Under the pieces are notes generated by a model. That model made no database searches. It was not told the DNA's origin and saw only the letters and a list, made by a program, of their open reading frames with translations. The position numbers and the translations under genes were made by a program. This document shows, piece after piece, positions 1 to 10,652 of a stretch of 37,785 bases of DNA (position 1 is the stretch's first letter; the number at the start of each line of letters is the position of its first letter). This stretch comes from DASWIG01 sp965371445. Its GTDB lineage: Bacteria > Acidobacteriota > Thermoanaerobaculia > Multivoradales > J023. Location: NCBI GenBank assembly GCA_965371445.1, contig CBDUYN010000097.1, positions 1 to 37,785 on the forward strand, read 5' to 3'.

Positions 1-8
1 CAAGTCTC

Positions 9-62
9 AAATGGCCGCGATTCTCCCGGGCAAAAGAGGAGCCAGTCCGAAATGGACGCGAT
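9..62. repeat. Short direct repeat, possible end of an IS21-type element
   Basis: A 13-base unit, AAATGGCCGCGAT at 9-21, recurs with one mismatch as AAATGGACGCGAT at 50-62, about 41 bases apart. Spaced direct repeats containing a caaatgg core are typical of IS21-family termini, where they bind the IstA transposase. No transposase is present inside the window, so any element would have to lie to the left of base 1. The family assignment is from memory of that motif only and is tentative; chance repetition is possible. Confidence 0.3.
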
Positions 63-494
63 GGGCCGCGGCAGAAGATGGGGCAGCGGCTTCCAGGGAT
101 TTCCCCCTCGGCGACGGTCCAAGGGACCTTGCTCCCGAGAGCGGCAAGAGCTGCCGGAGGGGCGCCGGTGAGCCCTTGAGATGCCATGCGTTTCACAAGC
201 CCCTTGTTTTCAACGGTTTACGCCTGATATCACGTGCTCAGGGGCGCTTTGCTGACTGCGGAATCAGGCCTCACGAGCGCGGCGTCCGACCAAGCCGAAC
301 GAATTTGGCCTTGAGATCCCTTCGGACAGCGTTCGACAGGCCGTCCGAAGGAGAAAATGACGACATAGCAAGGGTCGAGACGCAGCTCTTCCGTGGCGGC
401 AGCTGGCTCTCGACGCCTCCGCAACTGCCCCTCGTTGCGCAAGGAGGCGAGCAAGGCTCGACTCCAGAGCCTGCGAGACCTCGGCCGCGCGCTC
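63..494. other. Gene-poor segment left of the phosphoesterase gene
   Basis: I see no convincing gene here. Open frames exist on both strands but are rich in Arg/Pro/Ala, lack a ribosome-binding site, and run into the 3' end of the minus-strand gene at 495. A small minus-strand frame at 230-454 (74 codons) is slightly less biased but has no recognisable family. A weak 5-bp stem, CGAGC-AAG-GCTCG at 448-460, lies downstream of the phosphoesterase stop but has no T-run, so it is not a convincing terminator. Confidence 0.5.
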
Positions 495-3400
495 TCAAGG
501 TTGCCGAAGTGGGTGGAACCGCCCCCGGCTCGCCAGCAGCATCCGCAGACGGCCGACGACGTCGTCTTCTTCGTCCTCGTCCGCTTCGCTCGCGATTCCG
601 AAACGCATGGCGTCGAAGGCCGGCAAGCGGGCGATCGCCGGCATGGGCGAGTGCGGACCCCGTACCGAGAACCAGAGGATCCGGTTCAAAACCTCGGGAT
701 CCGCCATGTCGGCGTGCTCCAGGTTCTGCTCCAGGGTTCGCTCGGCCCAATACGCCGCCTGGGCGTCCCGCGGCTCCGGGTTCATGAGGTTGTCGAGCGC
801 CACCTCCGGCAGGATCGCCTCGTAGGGCGTCAGATCGGGCTCGTCCCGGAAGATGTCGATCGGCACCGCCGCCGCGTCGAGGACGTTCATCGGCTCGATG
901 CCGAGCAGGAGCTCCAGGGTCCGGATGAGGCTGACCGTGTTGTGGAACTCGTGGACCAGCTCGCCGGGACGGTTGTAGGCGCTGATCACCAGGGCCGGCG
1001 AACGATGGGCGTCCACGTGGTCCGGACCGTTCTGGGCGTCGTCCTCGACGACGAAGACCGCGGTGTCCCGCCAATACGGGCTCTTCGAGACCGCCTCCAC
1101 CAGGACGCCGAGGGCATAGTCGTTCTCGGCCACCATGAACTGCGGCGTCGGCATGCCGGGCCAAAGCCCCGCCGTATGGTTGTTGGGCAGGCGGACGATC
1201 GAGAGGTTCGGTAGCTCCTCGCCCGCGCCCGTTTGCCGAGCCCGGACATAGCCGCGAAACTCCTCGAGCCAGGCACTGAGGCGCGAATGGCCGCGGAAGC
1301 GGGGGTTCTCGTGGTCGGACGAGATCACCGGATCGACGCCGTCGCTGCGGGCCGCGACGTAGGACTCGACGGTCATCGCGTCGGGCGTCTCCAGGTCGTA
1401 GTTGCGAAAGGCCGGGCTGTGACGGCCTTCGAGCGTACGCTTGGTGGCCAGCGTCGCCTCGTTGGGCGAGAGGTCGGGATAGGGCTTGGCGGCGTTGGCG
1501 TTGAAGGCTTCGACGTCGGCCCGCGAGACCGTACCGACGAACTCGCCGTAATTGCGATAGGTGAGCCCGGCGCGCGCCGCGGCGTCCCAAAGGTAAAGCG
1601 ACTCCGGCTCGGCGACGTCGCGGCCGCCCTGGAGGTACGGCACGTAGCGCTTCATGTGCTCGACGACGTCGTGGGCCGTGACGGGCGTCGGAAGGACCGG
1701 CTCCACGCCTTCCCGGGGCCTCAGGTCGGGCAGACGGTTGAAGCCTTCGAAATCGTAGCTGCCGCCCCGTCCCGAGTAGCTCCAACGAAACGATTTGTCG
1801 ACGAAATCCGACGAAAAAGCCGCCGTCGTCCAGTTGTGGCCGTCGGGGCTCGCCTCGGAGTTGACGAAGAAGCGGTCGAAGAGCCCGAACCGCAGCGCCA
1901 GGGCACGATGGTTGGGCGTGATGTTCTGAGCCGGCCCGCCCGGACGCCGCGCCGCCGCGCCGGCGCCGAAAATCGCGAGGGACGCCTCGCCGTCGGCGCT
2001 CTCGCCGTTGCCCGCCGCCGGCAGGTCGCCGAAGACCTGGTCGTAGCTGCGGTTTTCCTTGATCACGTAGATCACGTGCCGGATCGGGGACGCTTTCTCG
2101 AAGAGCCGGCTCCGCGGCGGACCGATCAGGCCGTTGGACCGCATGGCCTGCTGGGTGTAGCGCGAGAGCGTTTGGGCGTCGGGCTCGTCGAGCCAGCTGA
2201 CGTTGCCCGAGACCAGGGAGACGACGTACTGGCCGACGAGATTGCCGGGACGCGCGGGGAAGCGCTCGTTCGGAGCGTTCGACGCCATGCCGGTCTCGTT
2301 GACGTCGAGCGACGAGGTCTCAAAGCCCGTGCCTTTGCCGTTGCCGATGAGCAGGCGATTCCCCACGACAGCGACCGCTGAGGGGTAGAGGCCGGTGGGA
2401 ATGAAGCCCACCACCCGGCTACGCTCCTCTTCGTCTTCGTCTTTGTCTTCGTCCGACGGCACCTCCGGGAGCGGCACCTCCGGGAAGAGCCCGTGCGAGC
2501 GGTCCGAAAGGGCGACCACGGCGACCGCCTGGCTGTGCGAGTTGGCCACGTAGAGGGTCGAGCCGTCGTCGGTCAGGGCGAGCCCCTCGGGGCTCGAGCC
2601 CACCCGGTCCCCGGGAGCCAGGCCGACCTCGATCGTCTCGACGACCTGGTCGCTTGCCGTGTCGATGACCGAGACCGCGTCGGCGTTGGAATTGACGACG
2701 TAGAGCAACGTCCCGGCGGGGTTTAGGAGCATGGCGGTCGGATGACGGAGGACGGCGATCCGCCGAATCGTCAGGTCCGGGTTTTGCGGATCGACGACGG
2801 CGATGGTGTCGGTTCCCCAGCAGGAGACATAGACCTTGGTGGTGGGTTTCCTCTCGGGGTCGGCGAGGGCGACTACACCGTAGGGATAGACCAGCTCCCG
2901 GTCGTGGGAGCGCAGGTCGAGGCGGACGGGGGTGCGCGCCCCGCGCAGGCCGCGGACGATGCCGAGGTTGTCGGCCAGGTGGTTGGCGACGAAGAGCGTG
3001 TCGCCGTCGCCGCTCAAGGCGAGCCCCAGGGGATAGACCGGCTCGACGTCGGAGTGGTACCGCGGCGAGGAGGCCTTGGTGGCGAACCCGGTGACCGAAA
3101 TCGATCGAGCCGGACGGCCGCCTTCGGGCCCGCCGTCCGGCGAGCCCGGAGAGATCGGACGCTCCTTGTCGGGGGCGAAGCGGAAGATCCAGACCTTGTT
3201 CTCGAAGCCGCCCGAGACGTAGAGCGGCCAGGCACCGTCGTGGCCACGAACCGGCGAGAAAGCGACGCCGACCTGGGCGCTCTGCGGCGACGGGAAGTAG
3301 ACGTTCTGGACGACCTCGGGAGCGCGTGGCGCGTTGAGGTCGATCACCGCCAGGGACTGGGCGGGCCGGCTCTCCGCGTCGAGCTGTATGCCGTAGCCGC

Positions 3401-3668
3401 TGTTGACGGCGACGAGGTAGCGGCCCCGTCCGCCTGGGCCGGACGCGTCGGGGCTGCGGACGAAGGCGACCGGCAGGGCGCCGACGGCCGGACGTCCGGT
3501 GTCGGCGTCGAGGATGAGCTCGCCCGCGGGGGTGAAGGGGCGCCCTTGGAGCGCGGGAGCCCGGGCGGGTTCCCGGGCGCTGTTCTGATCAGGTCCCTCC
3601 TGGGCCGACGCGGCGGATGGGATCGAGGTGAGAAGGAGAGCGAGAGCGGCGAGATGACGAGGCCTCAT
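495..3668 (-). CDS. Exported YVTN beta-propeller / phosphoesterase fusion protein
   Basis: Predicted 1057-residue exported protein. Residues 1-22 form a signal peptide ending in SAASAQ. Residues about 60-500 carry repeated blades of the LYVVNSNADAVSVIDT and LYVANSHSQAVAVV kind, characteristic of YncE/YVTN seven-bladed propellers. Residues about 528-930 form a phosphoesterase-family (PF04185, alkaline-phosphatase fold) domain with ENRSYDQVFG at 538-547, NSEASPDGHNW at 603-613 and the metal-site segment EDDAQNGPDHVDAHR at 875-889. An acidic linker near residues 405-415 interrupts the propeller. The start is supported by AAGGAGA just upstream of the ATG. Such fusions are known as bifunctional YncE/alkaline phosphatase family proteins; the natural substrate (phosphodiester or phospholipid head group) is unknown. 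It is monocistronic and divergent from the epimerase operon. Confidence 0.92.
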   Translation of the reverse strand: MRPRHLAALALLLTSIPSAASAQEGPDQNSAREPARAPALQGRPFTPAGELILDADTGRPAVGALPVAFVRSPDASGPGGRGRYLVAVNSGYGIQLDAESRPAQSLAVIDLNAPRAPEVVQNVYFPSPQSAQVGVAFSPVRGHDGAWPLYVSGGFENKVWIFRFAPDKERPISPGSPDGGPEGGRPARSISVTGFATKASSPRYHSDVEPVYPLGLALSGDGDTLFVANHLADNLGIVRGLRGARTPVRLDLRSHDRELVYPYGVVALADPERKPTTKVYVSCWGTDTIAVVDPQNPDLTIRRIAVLRHPTAMLLNPAGTLLYVVNSNADAVSVIDTASDQVVETIEVGLAPGDRVGSSPEGLALTDDGSTLYVANSHSQAVAVVALSDRSHGLFPEVPLPEVPSDEDKDEDEEERSRVVGFIPTGLYPSAVAVVGNRLLIGNGKGTGFETSSLDVNETGMASNAPNERFPARPGNLVGQYVVSLVSGNVSWLDEPDAQTLSRYTQQAMRSNGLIGPPRSRLFEKASPIRHVIYVIKENRSYDQVFGDLPAAGNGESADGEASLAIFGAGAAARRPGGPAQNITPNHRALALRFGLFDRFFVNSEASPDGHNWTTAAFSSDFVDKSFRWSYSGRGGSYDFEGFNRLPDLRPREGVEPVLPTPVTAHDVVEHMKRYVPYLQGGRDVAEPESLYLWDAAARAGLTYRNYGEFVGTVSRADVEAFNANAAKPYPDLSPNEATLATKRTLEGRHSPAFRNYDLETPDAMTVESYVAARSDGVDPVISSDHENPRFRGHSRLSAWLEEFRGYVRARQTGAGEELPNLSIVRLPNNHTAGLWPGMPTPQFMVAENDYALGVLVEAVSKSPYWRDTAVFVVEDDAQNGPDHVDAHRSPALVISAYNRPGELVHEFHNTVSLIRTLELLLGIEPMNVLDAAAVPIDIFRDEPDLTPYEAILPEVALDNLMNPEPRDAQAAYWAERTLEQNLEHADMADPEVLNRILWFSVRGPHSPMPAIARLPAFDAMRFGIASEADEDEEDDVVGRLRMLLASRGRFHPLRQP

Positions 3669-3819
3669 GGAAATCTCCTTGGAAAGACGGCTGCAACGAA
3701 ACCGATGCTAACACCCGTCTTGAAACGGTCCGCCGTTCAGGCCGACGGGGGCTTGCGGAACCGCGCGATCAGGAAGATCGTAGCATGGGCGAAGCTGGTC
3801 GGCGGCGCTGTGTGTGCCG

Positions 3820-3848
3820 TTGAATCCGGATTCGGTCCCGGTTATCCT
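3820..3848 (+). promoter_or_regulatory. Candidate sigma-70 promoter for the epimerase-glycosyltransferase operon
   Basis: TTGAAT at 3820-3825 and TATCCT at 3843-3848 are separated by exactly 17 bases, in the AT-richer divergent gap between the phosphoesterase and the epimerase. Each hexamer matches consensus at 4 of 6 positions. The start codon lies about 45 bases downstream. Confidence 0.4.
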
Positions 3849-3893
3849 GGTCTCCCTCTTTTCCAGCAAGACAAACCAGGAGATTTCTCTCTC

Positions 3894-4928
3894 ATGCTTC
3901 GATCGAAAACCCGACATCAGCTCCTTGGGGGGCTGGCGGAGCTGGACCTGGCGCTACGCCACACCTTTCGCCTTTCCCGCGGAGCGAGCGACGAACAGCA
4001 CAATCTGGTGGTCGAGCTCGTGGACGACGGCCTCGTCGGGCTGGGCGAGGCGGCGCCGATCGCGCGCTACGGCCAGGACCGCGAAAGCGCCGCACGGGCC
4101 GTCGAGGCTATGGCCGGACGCCTCGGCGATCCCCGCTGCTTCGACGCCGCGGCGGCCCGGGCCGCGGTGCCCGGGCAAAGCGCGGCGGAAGCCGCGGTCG
4201 ACATGGCGCTGCGGGACCTTGCCGGGAAGCGGCTGGAGGCGCCGCTTTACGAGCTCCTGGGCCTCGATCCGGGGGCGACGCCGCCGACCTCGATGACCAT
4301 TGGCCTCGACACCCCCGAGGTGGTCGAGGCCAAGGTGCGGGAGGCCGCGGACTTCGAGGTGCTGAAGGTGAAGCTCGGCACCGAGGACGACCGCGCCGTC
4401 CTCGAGGCGGTGCGAGACACCACCGACCAACGGCTGCGGGTCGACGCCAACGAAGGCTGGACCCTCGAGGACGCCCTGGATCGCTTGGAATGGCTGGCGA
4501 AAATGGGGGTGGAGCTTGTCGAGCAGCCGCTTCCGGCGGCACAGCTCGCGCAGACCCGCGAGCTTCGTCGGCAAAGCCCTCTGCCGCTCGTCGCCGACGA
4601 GAGCGTCGGCCGCGCCGTGGACATCCCACGGCTCGCCGGGGCTTTTGACGCCGTCAACATCAAGCTCATGAAGTGCGGGGGCATTGGTGAGGCCCTGCGC
4701 ATGATTCACGTCGCCCGTGCCCACGGCATGCAGGTCATGCTCGGCTGTATGGTGGAGTCGTCGCTGGGCATCACCGCGGCCGCTCATCTCTCGCCGCTCG
4801 TCGACTTCGCCGACCTCGACGGCCATCTCTTGGTGAAGAACGATCCTTTTCTCGGCGCGACGGTCGTGAACGGCCGTGTCGTCCTGCCGGACGCCCCGGG
4901 TCTTGGGATCCGGCGCCGCGATGGTTAA
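3894..4928 (+). CDS. Dipeptide epimerase-like enolase-superfamily enzyme
   Basis: 344-residue member of the mandelate racemase / muconate-lactonizing group of the enolase superfamily, closest in layout to L-Ala-D/L-Glu and related dipeptide epimerases, which recycle peptidoglycan peptides or other dipeptides in the cytoplasm. The N-terminal capping domain is residues 1-120. The barrel carries the expected catalytic set: K158-V-K160, metal ligands D184 (VDANEGW), E210 (VEQPLP) and D235 (ADES), and K257 (NIKLMKCGG). The C-terminal DLDGHLL...DPF motif also fits dipeptide epimerases. The frame is open far upstream, but the ATG at 3894 is preceded by AGGAG and is where homologous sequence begins. 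Substrate specificity cannot be read from sequence; o-succinylbenzoate synthase or a cycloisomerase is the main alternative, though no menaquinone genes are nearby. Confidence 0.88.
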   Translation: MLRSKTRHQLLGGLAELDLALRHTFRLSRGASDEQHNLVVELVDDGLVGLGEAAPIARYGQDRESAARAVEAMAGRLGDPRCFDAAAARAAVPGQSAAEAAVDMALRDLAGKRLEAPLYELLGLDPGATPPTSMTIGLDTPEVVEAKVREAADFEVLKVKLGTEDDRAVLEAVRDTTDQRLRVDANEGWTLEDALDRLEWLAKMGVELVEQPLPAAQLAQTRELRRQSPLPLVADESVGRAVDIPRLAGAFDAVNIKLMKCGGIGEALRMIHVARAHGMQVMLGCMVESSLGITAAAHLSPLVDFADLDGHLLVKNDPFLGATVVNGRVVLPDAPGLGIRRRDG

Positions 4929-4939
4929 AAGGAGCGCTG

Positions 4940-7270
4940 TTGGAGCCCAACGATCTCGACTTGCCGATTCCTACCACCCGCCGGAGTCGCCTCGTAGGCA
5001 TCTTGCTCTCGCCGCTCGGAGTAAGTGTCGCGACGCTTCTCCTTCACGTCCTGGTGGCGGGCTGGTTCGATCTCCCCGGCGCTTTCGGCAAGTACAACCT
5101 GGCCGCACAACAGTATTTGAACGGCGAGCTCCTGAGCGAGCGCCTCTTCGATTTCAGCCCGCTCCTGCTCTATCTCTCCGTCGGCGCGGAGGCCCTGTTC
5201 AGCGATCCGCAGGCTGTGCTGGAAGGGTTACAGATTCTCCTGAGCGCGGTAAGCGCGGGTCTTTTCTTTGCCTTGCTGCGGTTGCGTTTCTCCGTCGGCT
5301 TGAGCGCGGCGGCGGTCCTTGCCTTCGCCCTCGACCGCCACCTCCTGGTCTACCAGCGCATCGTCGAGCCCGACGTCTATCTCCTCGCCTTCGTCGTGGC
5401 GTGCCTGTTTTTTCTCAAGCGTGCCCATCGCCGCGAGGACGATGTCGCCTCGCCCTGGATTGCCGGAGGTTTCGCGGCGCTTTGTACCTTGATCCGCCCG
5501 ACGTTCGTGCCGCTGATCCTTTTGCTCCCGTTTTATCTCAAGCCGCGCGGCACCACGGCACGCCGGCTGTGGTTGGCGCGCAGCGCGGGGGCTCTTCTTC
5601 CCGTCGTTGTCGTCGTCCTGGCGCTCATGGCGCGGGCCGCCGTCGTCACGGGCGATCCTCGCACCCCGGTGATGAATCCCGGTTCGGTCTTCTTCGAAGG
5701 CAACAATCCCATCTCGCGGGGCACGAGTGCCGTCTATCCGCCGCTCGTCTTGAAGCTCTACGGCTCTCGTTCGAGCCAGAATCCCGACAGCCCACATATC
5801 TACTACAGGACTTTGGCGCGCGCCGCGACCGGGCGGCCGCTCTCGATATCTGAAGCCAACGCCTACTGGACGGAGAAGACCCTACGCTATGTTCGGGCCG
5901 AGCCGGGTCGGTTCCTGGGGCTCTTGCGAGAGAAGCTTTTAAACGCCTTCCACGGCTATCGCTGGCACGATATCCTGAGCGCCTGGCATTACGACCGGAT
6001 GCTGCGCGTCCCGGCGGTCCCCTTCGCCCTGGTGACGGCGCTTGCCTTGAGCGGTCTCCTCCTCGAAGTTCGCGAGTGGCGGCAAAGCATCCTTTACTAC
6101 GCGCTCGCCTGCGCACAGCTCGGTGTGATGTTTGTCTTCTACGTATCGGCACGCCAGCGTTTGGTCTTGTTACCGGCGCTGCTCTATTTCGCCGCCGTGA
6201 GTGTCGAGAGAATCGTCCGGCTGGGACGGCGATCGCTTCTTCTCCTCGCGCTGATCGGCGTCTTGACGCTCTCGTTCCTCTTGCCTACGGAGGCGATCCG
6301 CGACGAAGAGTACCGCCGCGACGGTTATGTCGCGGCCGAGCCCATGCTCCGGGAGATCCGGGCGCGAAGCGCGGCCGGCGAGCCGCTGGCCTGGAACGTG
6401 GACCTCGCGGCCGCGGCGATCGGCTACACCCCCTGGTGGATCGACCTGATGCGTCCGGCGCACTTTCCTCAGGACGACGCGAGCCTCGAGGAGCGTGTCG
6501 CCGAGGCGCTACGGGGACGGGGCGAATCGGGGGTCTCGCACGACTTCGACCTCGGCGTCCTGTGGCTCGAAGCCGGACGTCTGGACGAGGCGGAGCGCCT
6601 GCTCGCGCCGCTCGCCGACGCGGGCCGGGAGGTCTACCGTGACGCCGGCCAACCCTCCGATCCGCTCTTTTTCCTGGCCCGGACCGCGGCGCTTGGCGGC
6701 CATCGCGAGCGTGCGGTCGAACGGCTCCAAGAGGCGCTTGAGCGCTCACCGGGTCATCCGTACGTCCTCGCGGAGCTTGTCGCGCTGACCGGCGACACCG
6801 CCTATGAGGCGCCGCTTTTCGACTTCTCGAACGAGCTCGACGCCCGCTATCTCCTGGGCCAGGCTTTCCTGCGCTACGGCCGCGGCGAGGAGGCGGTGGA
6901 GGCGTTCGATTTCGTGGTCCGCCGGGTACCGGAGCTCCGCGAGGGGCGCATCCACCTCGCGGCCGCTCTGGCCGCGTGCGGGCGGATCGACGAGGGCGCC
7001 GAGCGATACCTGGAGGTGGTGCGCGAGCAGCCGGAGCCGATTCTCTTGAGCCTTCATATCGTCCCGCTCTTTCGTCGCTGGATGGCGCTTCACCCGAATC
7101 GTCCGCAGGTTCAGTTCTTGGGCGCCCGGGTGCTCTATCTGCACGGTCGCCTGCGGGAAGCCTTGGAGGTCCTGGAGGGTCTCGAAGCTCCGGCCGCGCT
7201 ACGCCAGCGGGTCGAGGAGGAGAAAGCGCGCATTCGCCGCGCCCTCGCCCCACCCGGGGAGGCGCATTGA
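4940..7270 (+). CDS. GT-C type membrane glycosyltransferase with C-terminal TPR region
   Basis: 776-residue polytopic protein. A short cytoplasmic N-terminus is followed by about ten hydrophobic segments to roughly residue 450, including LSFLLP. The arrangement, with an early acidic loop and a late positively charged SARQRLVLLPALLYF segment, resembles PMT/ArnT-like (GT39/GT83) transferases that use polyprenyl-phosphate sugars at the outer face of the inner membrane. Residues about 530-770 are soluble, helical and TPR-like (LGVLWLEAGRLDEAERLL; FLRYGRGEEAVEAF). Translation starts at TTG 4940, supported by AAAAGGAG directly upstream; it lies 11 bases after the epimerase stop, so the two are co-transcribed. 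Acceptor and sugar are unknown. Confidence 0.8.
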   Translation: MEPNDLDLPIPTTRRSRLVGILLSPLGVSVATLLLHVLVAGWFDLPGAFGKYNLAAQQYLNGELLSERLFDFSPLLLYLSVGAEALFSDPQAVLEGLQILLSAVSAGLFFALLRLRFSVGLSAAAVLAFALDRHLLVYQRIVEPDVYLLAFVVACLFFLKRAHRREDDVASPWIAGGFAALCTLIRPTFVPLILLLPFYLKPRGTTARRLWLARSAGALLPVVVVVLALMARAAVVTGDPRTPVMNPGSVFFEGNNPISRGTSAVYPPLVLKLYGSRSSQNPDSPHIYYRTLARAATGRPLSISEANAYWTEKTLRYVRAEPGRFLGLLREKLLNAFHGYRWHDILSAWHYDRMLRVPAVPFALVTALALSGLLLEVREWRQSILYYALACAQLGVMFVFYVSARQRLVLLPALLYFAAVSVERIVRLGRRSLLLLALIGVLTLSFLLPTEAIRDEEYRRDGYVAAEPMLREIRARSAAGEPLAWNVDLAAAAIGYTPWWIDLMRPAHFPQDDASLEERVAEALRGRGESGVSHDFDLGVLWLEAGRLDEAERLLAPLADAGREVYRDAGQPSDPLFFLARTAALGGHRERAVERLQEALERSPGHPYVLAELVALTGDTAYEAPLFDFSNELDARYLLGQAFLRYGRGEEAVEAFDFVVRRVPELREGRIHLAAALAACGRIDEGAERYLEVVREQPEPILLSLHIVPLFRRWMALHPNRPQVQFLGARVLYLHGRLREALEVLEGLEAPAALRQRVEEEKARIRRALAPPGEAH

Positions 7271-7280
7271 TGACCAGCGA

Positions 7281-7319
7281 GTCGAGGAGGTGGCGCGCGA
7301 TCCGCGACACTTCCTCGAC
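7281..7319. other. Inverted repeat downstream of the glycosyltransferase
   Basis: GTCGAGGA at 7281-7288 pairs perfectly with TCCTCGAC at 7312-7319, and a nested CGCG-ATC-CGCG stem lies at 7296-7306. There is no T-run, so it could be a factor-assisted terminator, a processing site or a chance structure. The same interval read in one frame gives a plausible protein tail (ARDPRHFLDRLAEDGL then stop at 7343) with no start of its own, possibly a gene remnant. Confidence 0.25.
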
Positions 7320-7354
7320 CGCCTCGCCGAAGACGGTCTCTGATGTTTCGGCAC

Positions 7355-7383
7355 ATGACCTTTCTCTCTTACCTGTTTAGAAT
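7355..7383 (+). promoter_or_regulatory. Candidate sigma-70 promoter for the aconitase-like gene
   Basis: ATGACC at 7355-7360 (4 of 6 to TTGACA) and TAGAAT at 7378-7383 (5 of 6 to TATAAT) are separated by 17 bases in an AT-richer gap. The predicted start of transcription would leave a leader of about 65 bases before the ATG at 7454. Confidence 0.4.
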
Positions 7384-7453
7384 GGTCCGTCTTGTCGGAA
7401 CCGGCTTCGGTTTCCCGACCCGAAACTCCAGCTTACGACCACGGAGGACGCCG

Positions 7454-9422
<1,969 letters not shown>

Positions 9423-9430
<8 letters not shown>

Positions 9431-10562
9431 GATGTAGCGATTTGTCCTTGGAGACTTGAAAAACGAGCTTCGGTGCTTCTCGGGGGAGCTCGATCTCCTC
9501 CTGGAATCTCCGCGGCTTCCGTCTCTCCTGCCGCTTTTTTTGCTCCTCTCGTTCCGTCATGTTCTCGCAGACGTAGAACTTTCTTCCCTCTCGATCCTCT
9601 AGACGGCAACTGCCGGCGCCGATGACATTCTTGGAGCGCACACGAGCCGCTCCCCCGTAGGGATAGAGATAGCGAACGTCTTTGCCTTCCGCAGCCGGCT
9701 TGGTGGGCACCTCGGAGTAATAGGTGGCGCCACTGTTGCCGTTGGGGTTGACCTTCATGACGGCGATCATCCGGTCGTCGTAGCGCCGGATCTCGAACGG
9801 GACCACGGTCAAGGTGTTCGGGAGGAGGTTGTCGACGATGAACCGGGCCACGGCCCTCGACGGCTCGCCGGGTTGCATGAAGGCGTGAATCTGCTGCCGG
9901 TCCGTTGCGGAAAGTCCCCAGGCCTTCTCGGGCAGAGCGACCGCGAGCTTCGTGATACGGTCCTTCCGATGAGCTCTGGGCGGCATCCCGATGGCATGTG
10001 CAAAGACCGGATTTATGTTGCGGTTGTTGGCGCTGACCTTGCCCTTGGTGCGTGCCCCCGGGCTCAAGACCGCCGGCCCCCGGTAGCTGACGTGGCCCAG
10101 GGGGCCGCGAATCACCAGGTCGCTGACGGCACAAAGTGCCGCCATGCCCAGATGGCGGCGAATGGAGCGGCGCAGGAGCTCGCGGGCCTCCTTGAACAGC
10201 TGTCCCGGCCTGTCGCTCAACAGATGGTGAGCGGTCGCTTCACCGACTAGAGACCAACCCCAGTAGATACCCGAAAGGGGTTCGTAGCCGTTGAAGTAGA
10301 AGATCCGGTCGGAGTTGCTGCCGCTTCCTTGTTCTTCGTGACTCAGAAGTCTTCTCCACCACAGCGCTGCGTCGCGGGGCGCGGCCTTGGCGCGGATCGC
10401 GTTGGTCAATCGCGGCCGGTTCATACTTCCCGGCCGGCCCTTGATCCACCCGTTCAAGCCGTCGTCGAGGTTCTTCTTCCAGTGACCGCCGGGGTGGGGT
10501 GCCCTGCCGGTCGTGACGATCTCGAGTAACTCCTGGAGGAGGACCTGATCCGGTTGTGCCAT
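9423..10562 (-). CDS. Orphan protein of unknown function, lower GC
   Basis: 379-residue protein that I do not recognise. It has no signal peptide or membrane segment. A Trp/Arg-rich N-terminal half (residues 1-140) includes PHPGGHWKKNLDDGLNGW and YFNGYEPLSGIYWGWSLVGE; a middle block contains RGPLGHVSYRGP; residues about 240-330 alternate strand-like stretches (TLTVVPFEIRRYDDRMIAVMKV); a charged tail EREEQKKRQERRKPRR precedes the stop. The gene is real by several signs: AAGGAG at 10570-10575, a strong promoter upstream, and natural protein composition. Sampled lines are about 60-62% GC against over 70% in the neighbouring aconitase gene, suggesting later acquisition. It is convergent with that gene, overlapping its stop by 8 bases with no visible shared terminator. 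Confidence 0.75.
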
Positions 10563-10599
10563 GACTCGTCTCCTTCAAACTTGTTGGAAAGCTCCAGGC

Positions 10600-10628
10600 A
10601 TTGTACTCCGGGATCGAGAAAATTTCAA
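10600..10628 (-). promoter_or_regulatory. Near-consensus sigma-70 promoter of the orphan gene
   Basis: Read on the minus strand: TTGAAA (10628-10623), a 17-base spacer, then TACAAT (10605-10600). Both hexamers match consensus at 5 of 6 positions. Transcription would begin about 30 bases before the ATG of the orphan gene. It is one of the two best-looking promoters in the window. Confidence 0.6.
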
Positions 10629-10652
10629 GGTCCGGAGCAGAGAACGCCCCTC

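Noticed and set aside
271..1785. A 504-codon open frame antisense to nothing but overlapping the phosphoesterase in another frame
   Set aside because: Extreme Arg/Pro/Ala composition, no ribosome-binding site, and full overlap with a gene that has clear domains; a high-GC shadow frame.
2742..3893. Long N-terminal extension of the epimerase
   Set aside because: It runs antisense through the phosphoesterase gene and across the predicted promoter; the internal ATG at 3894 has AGGAG and starts the family fold.
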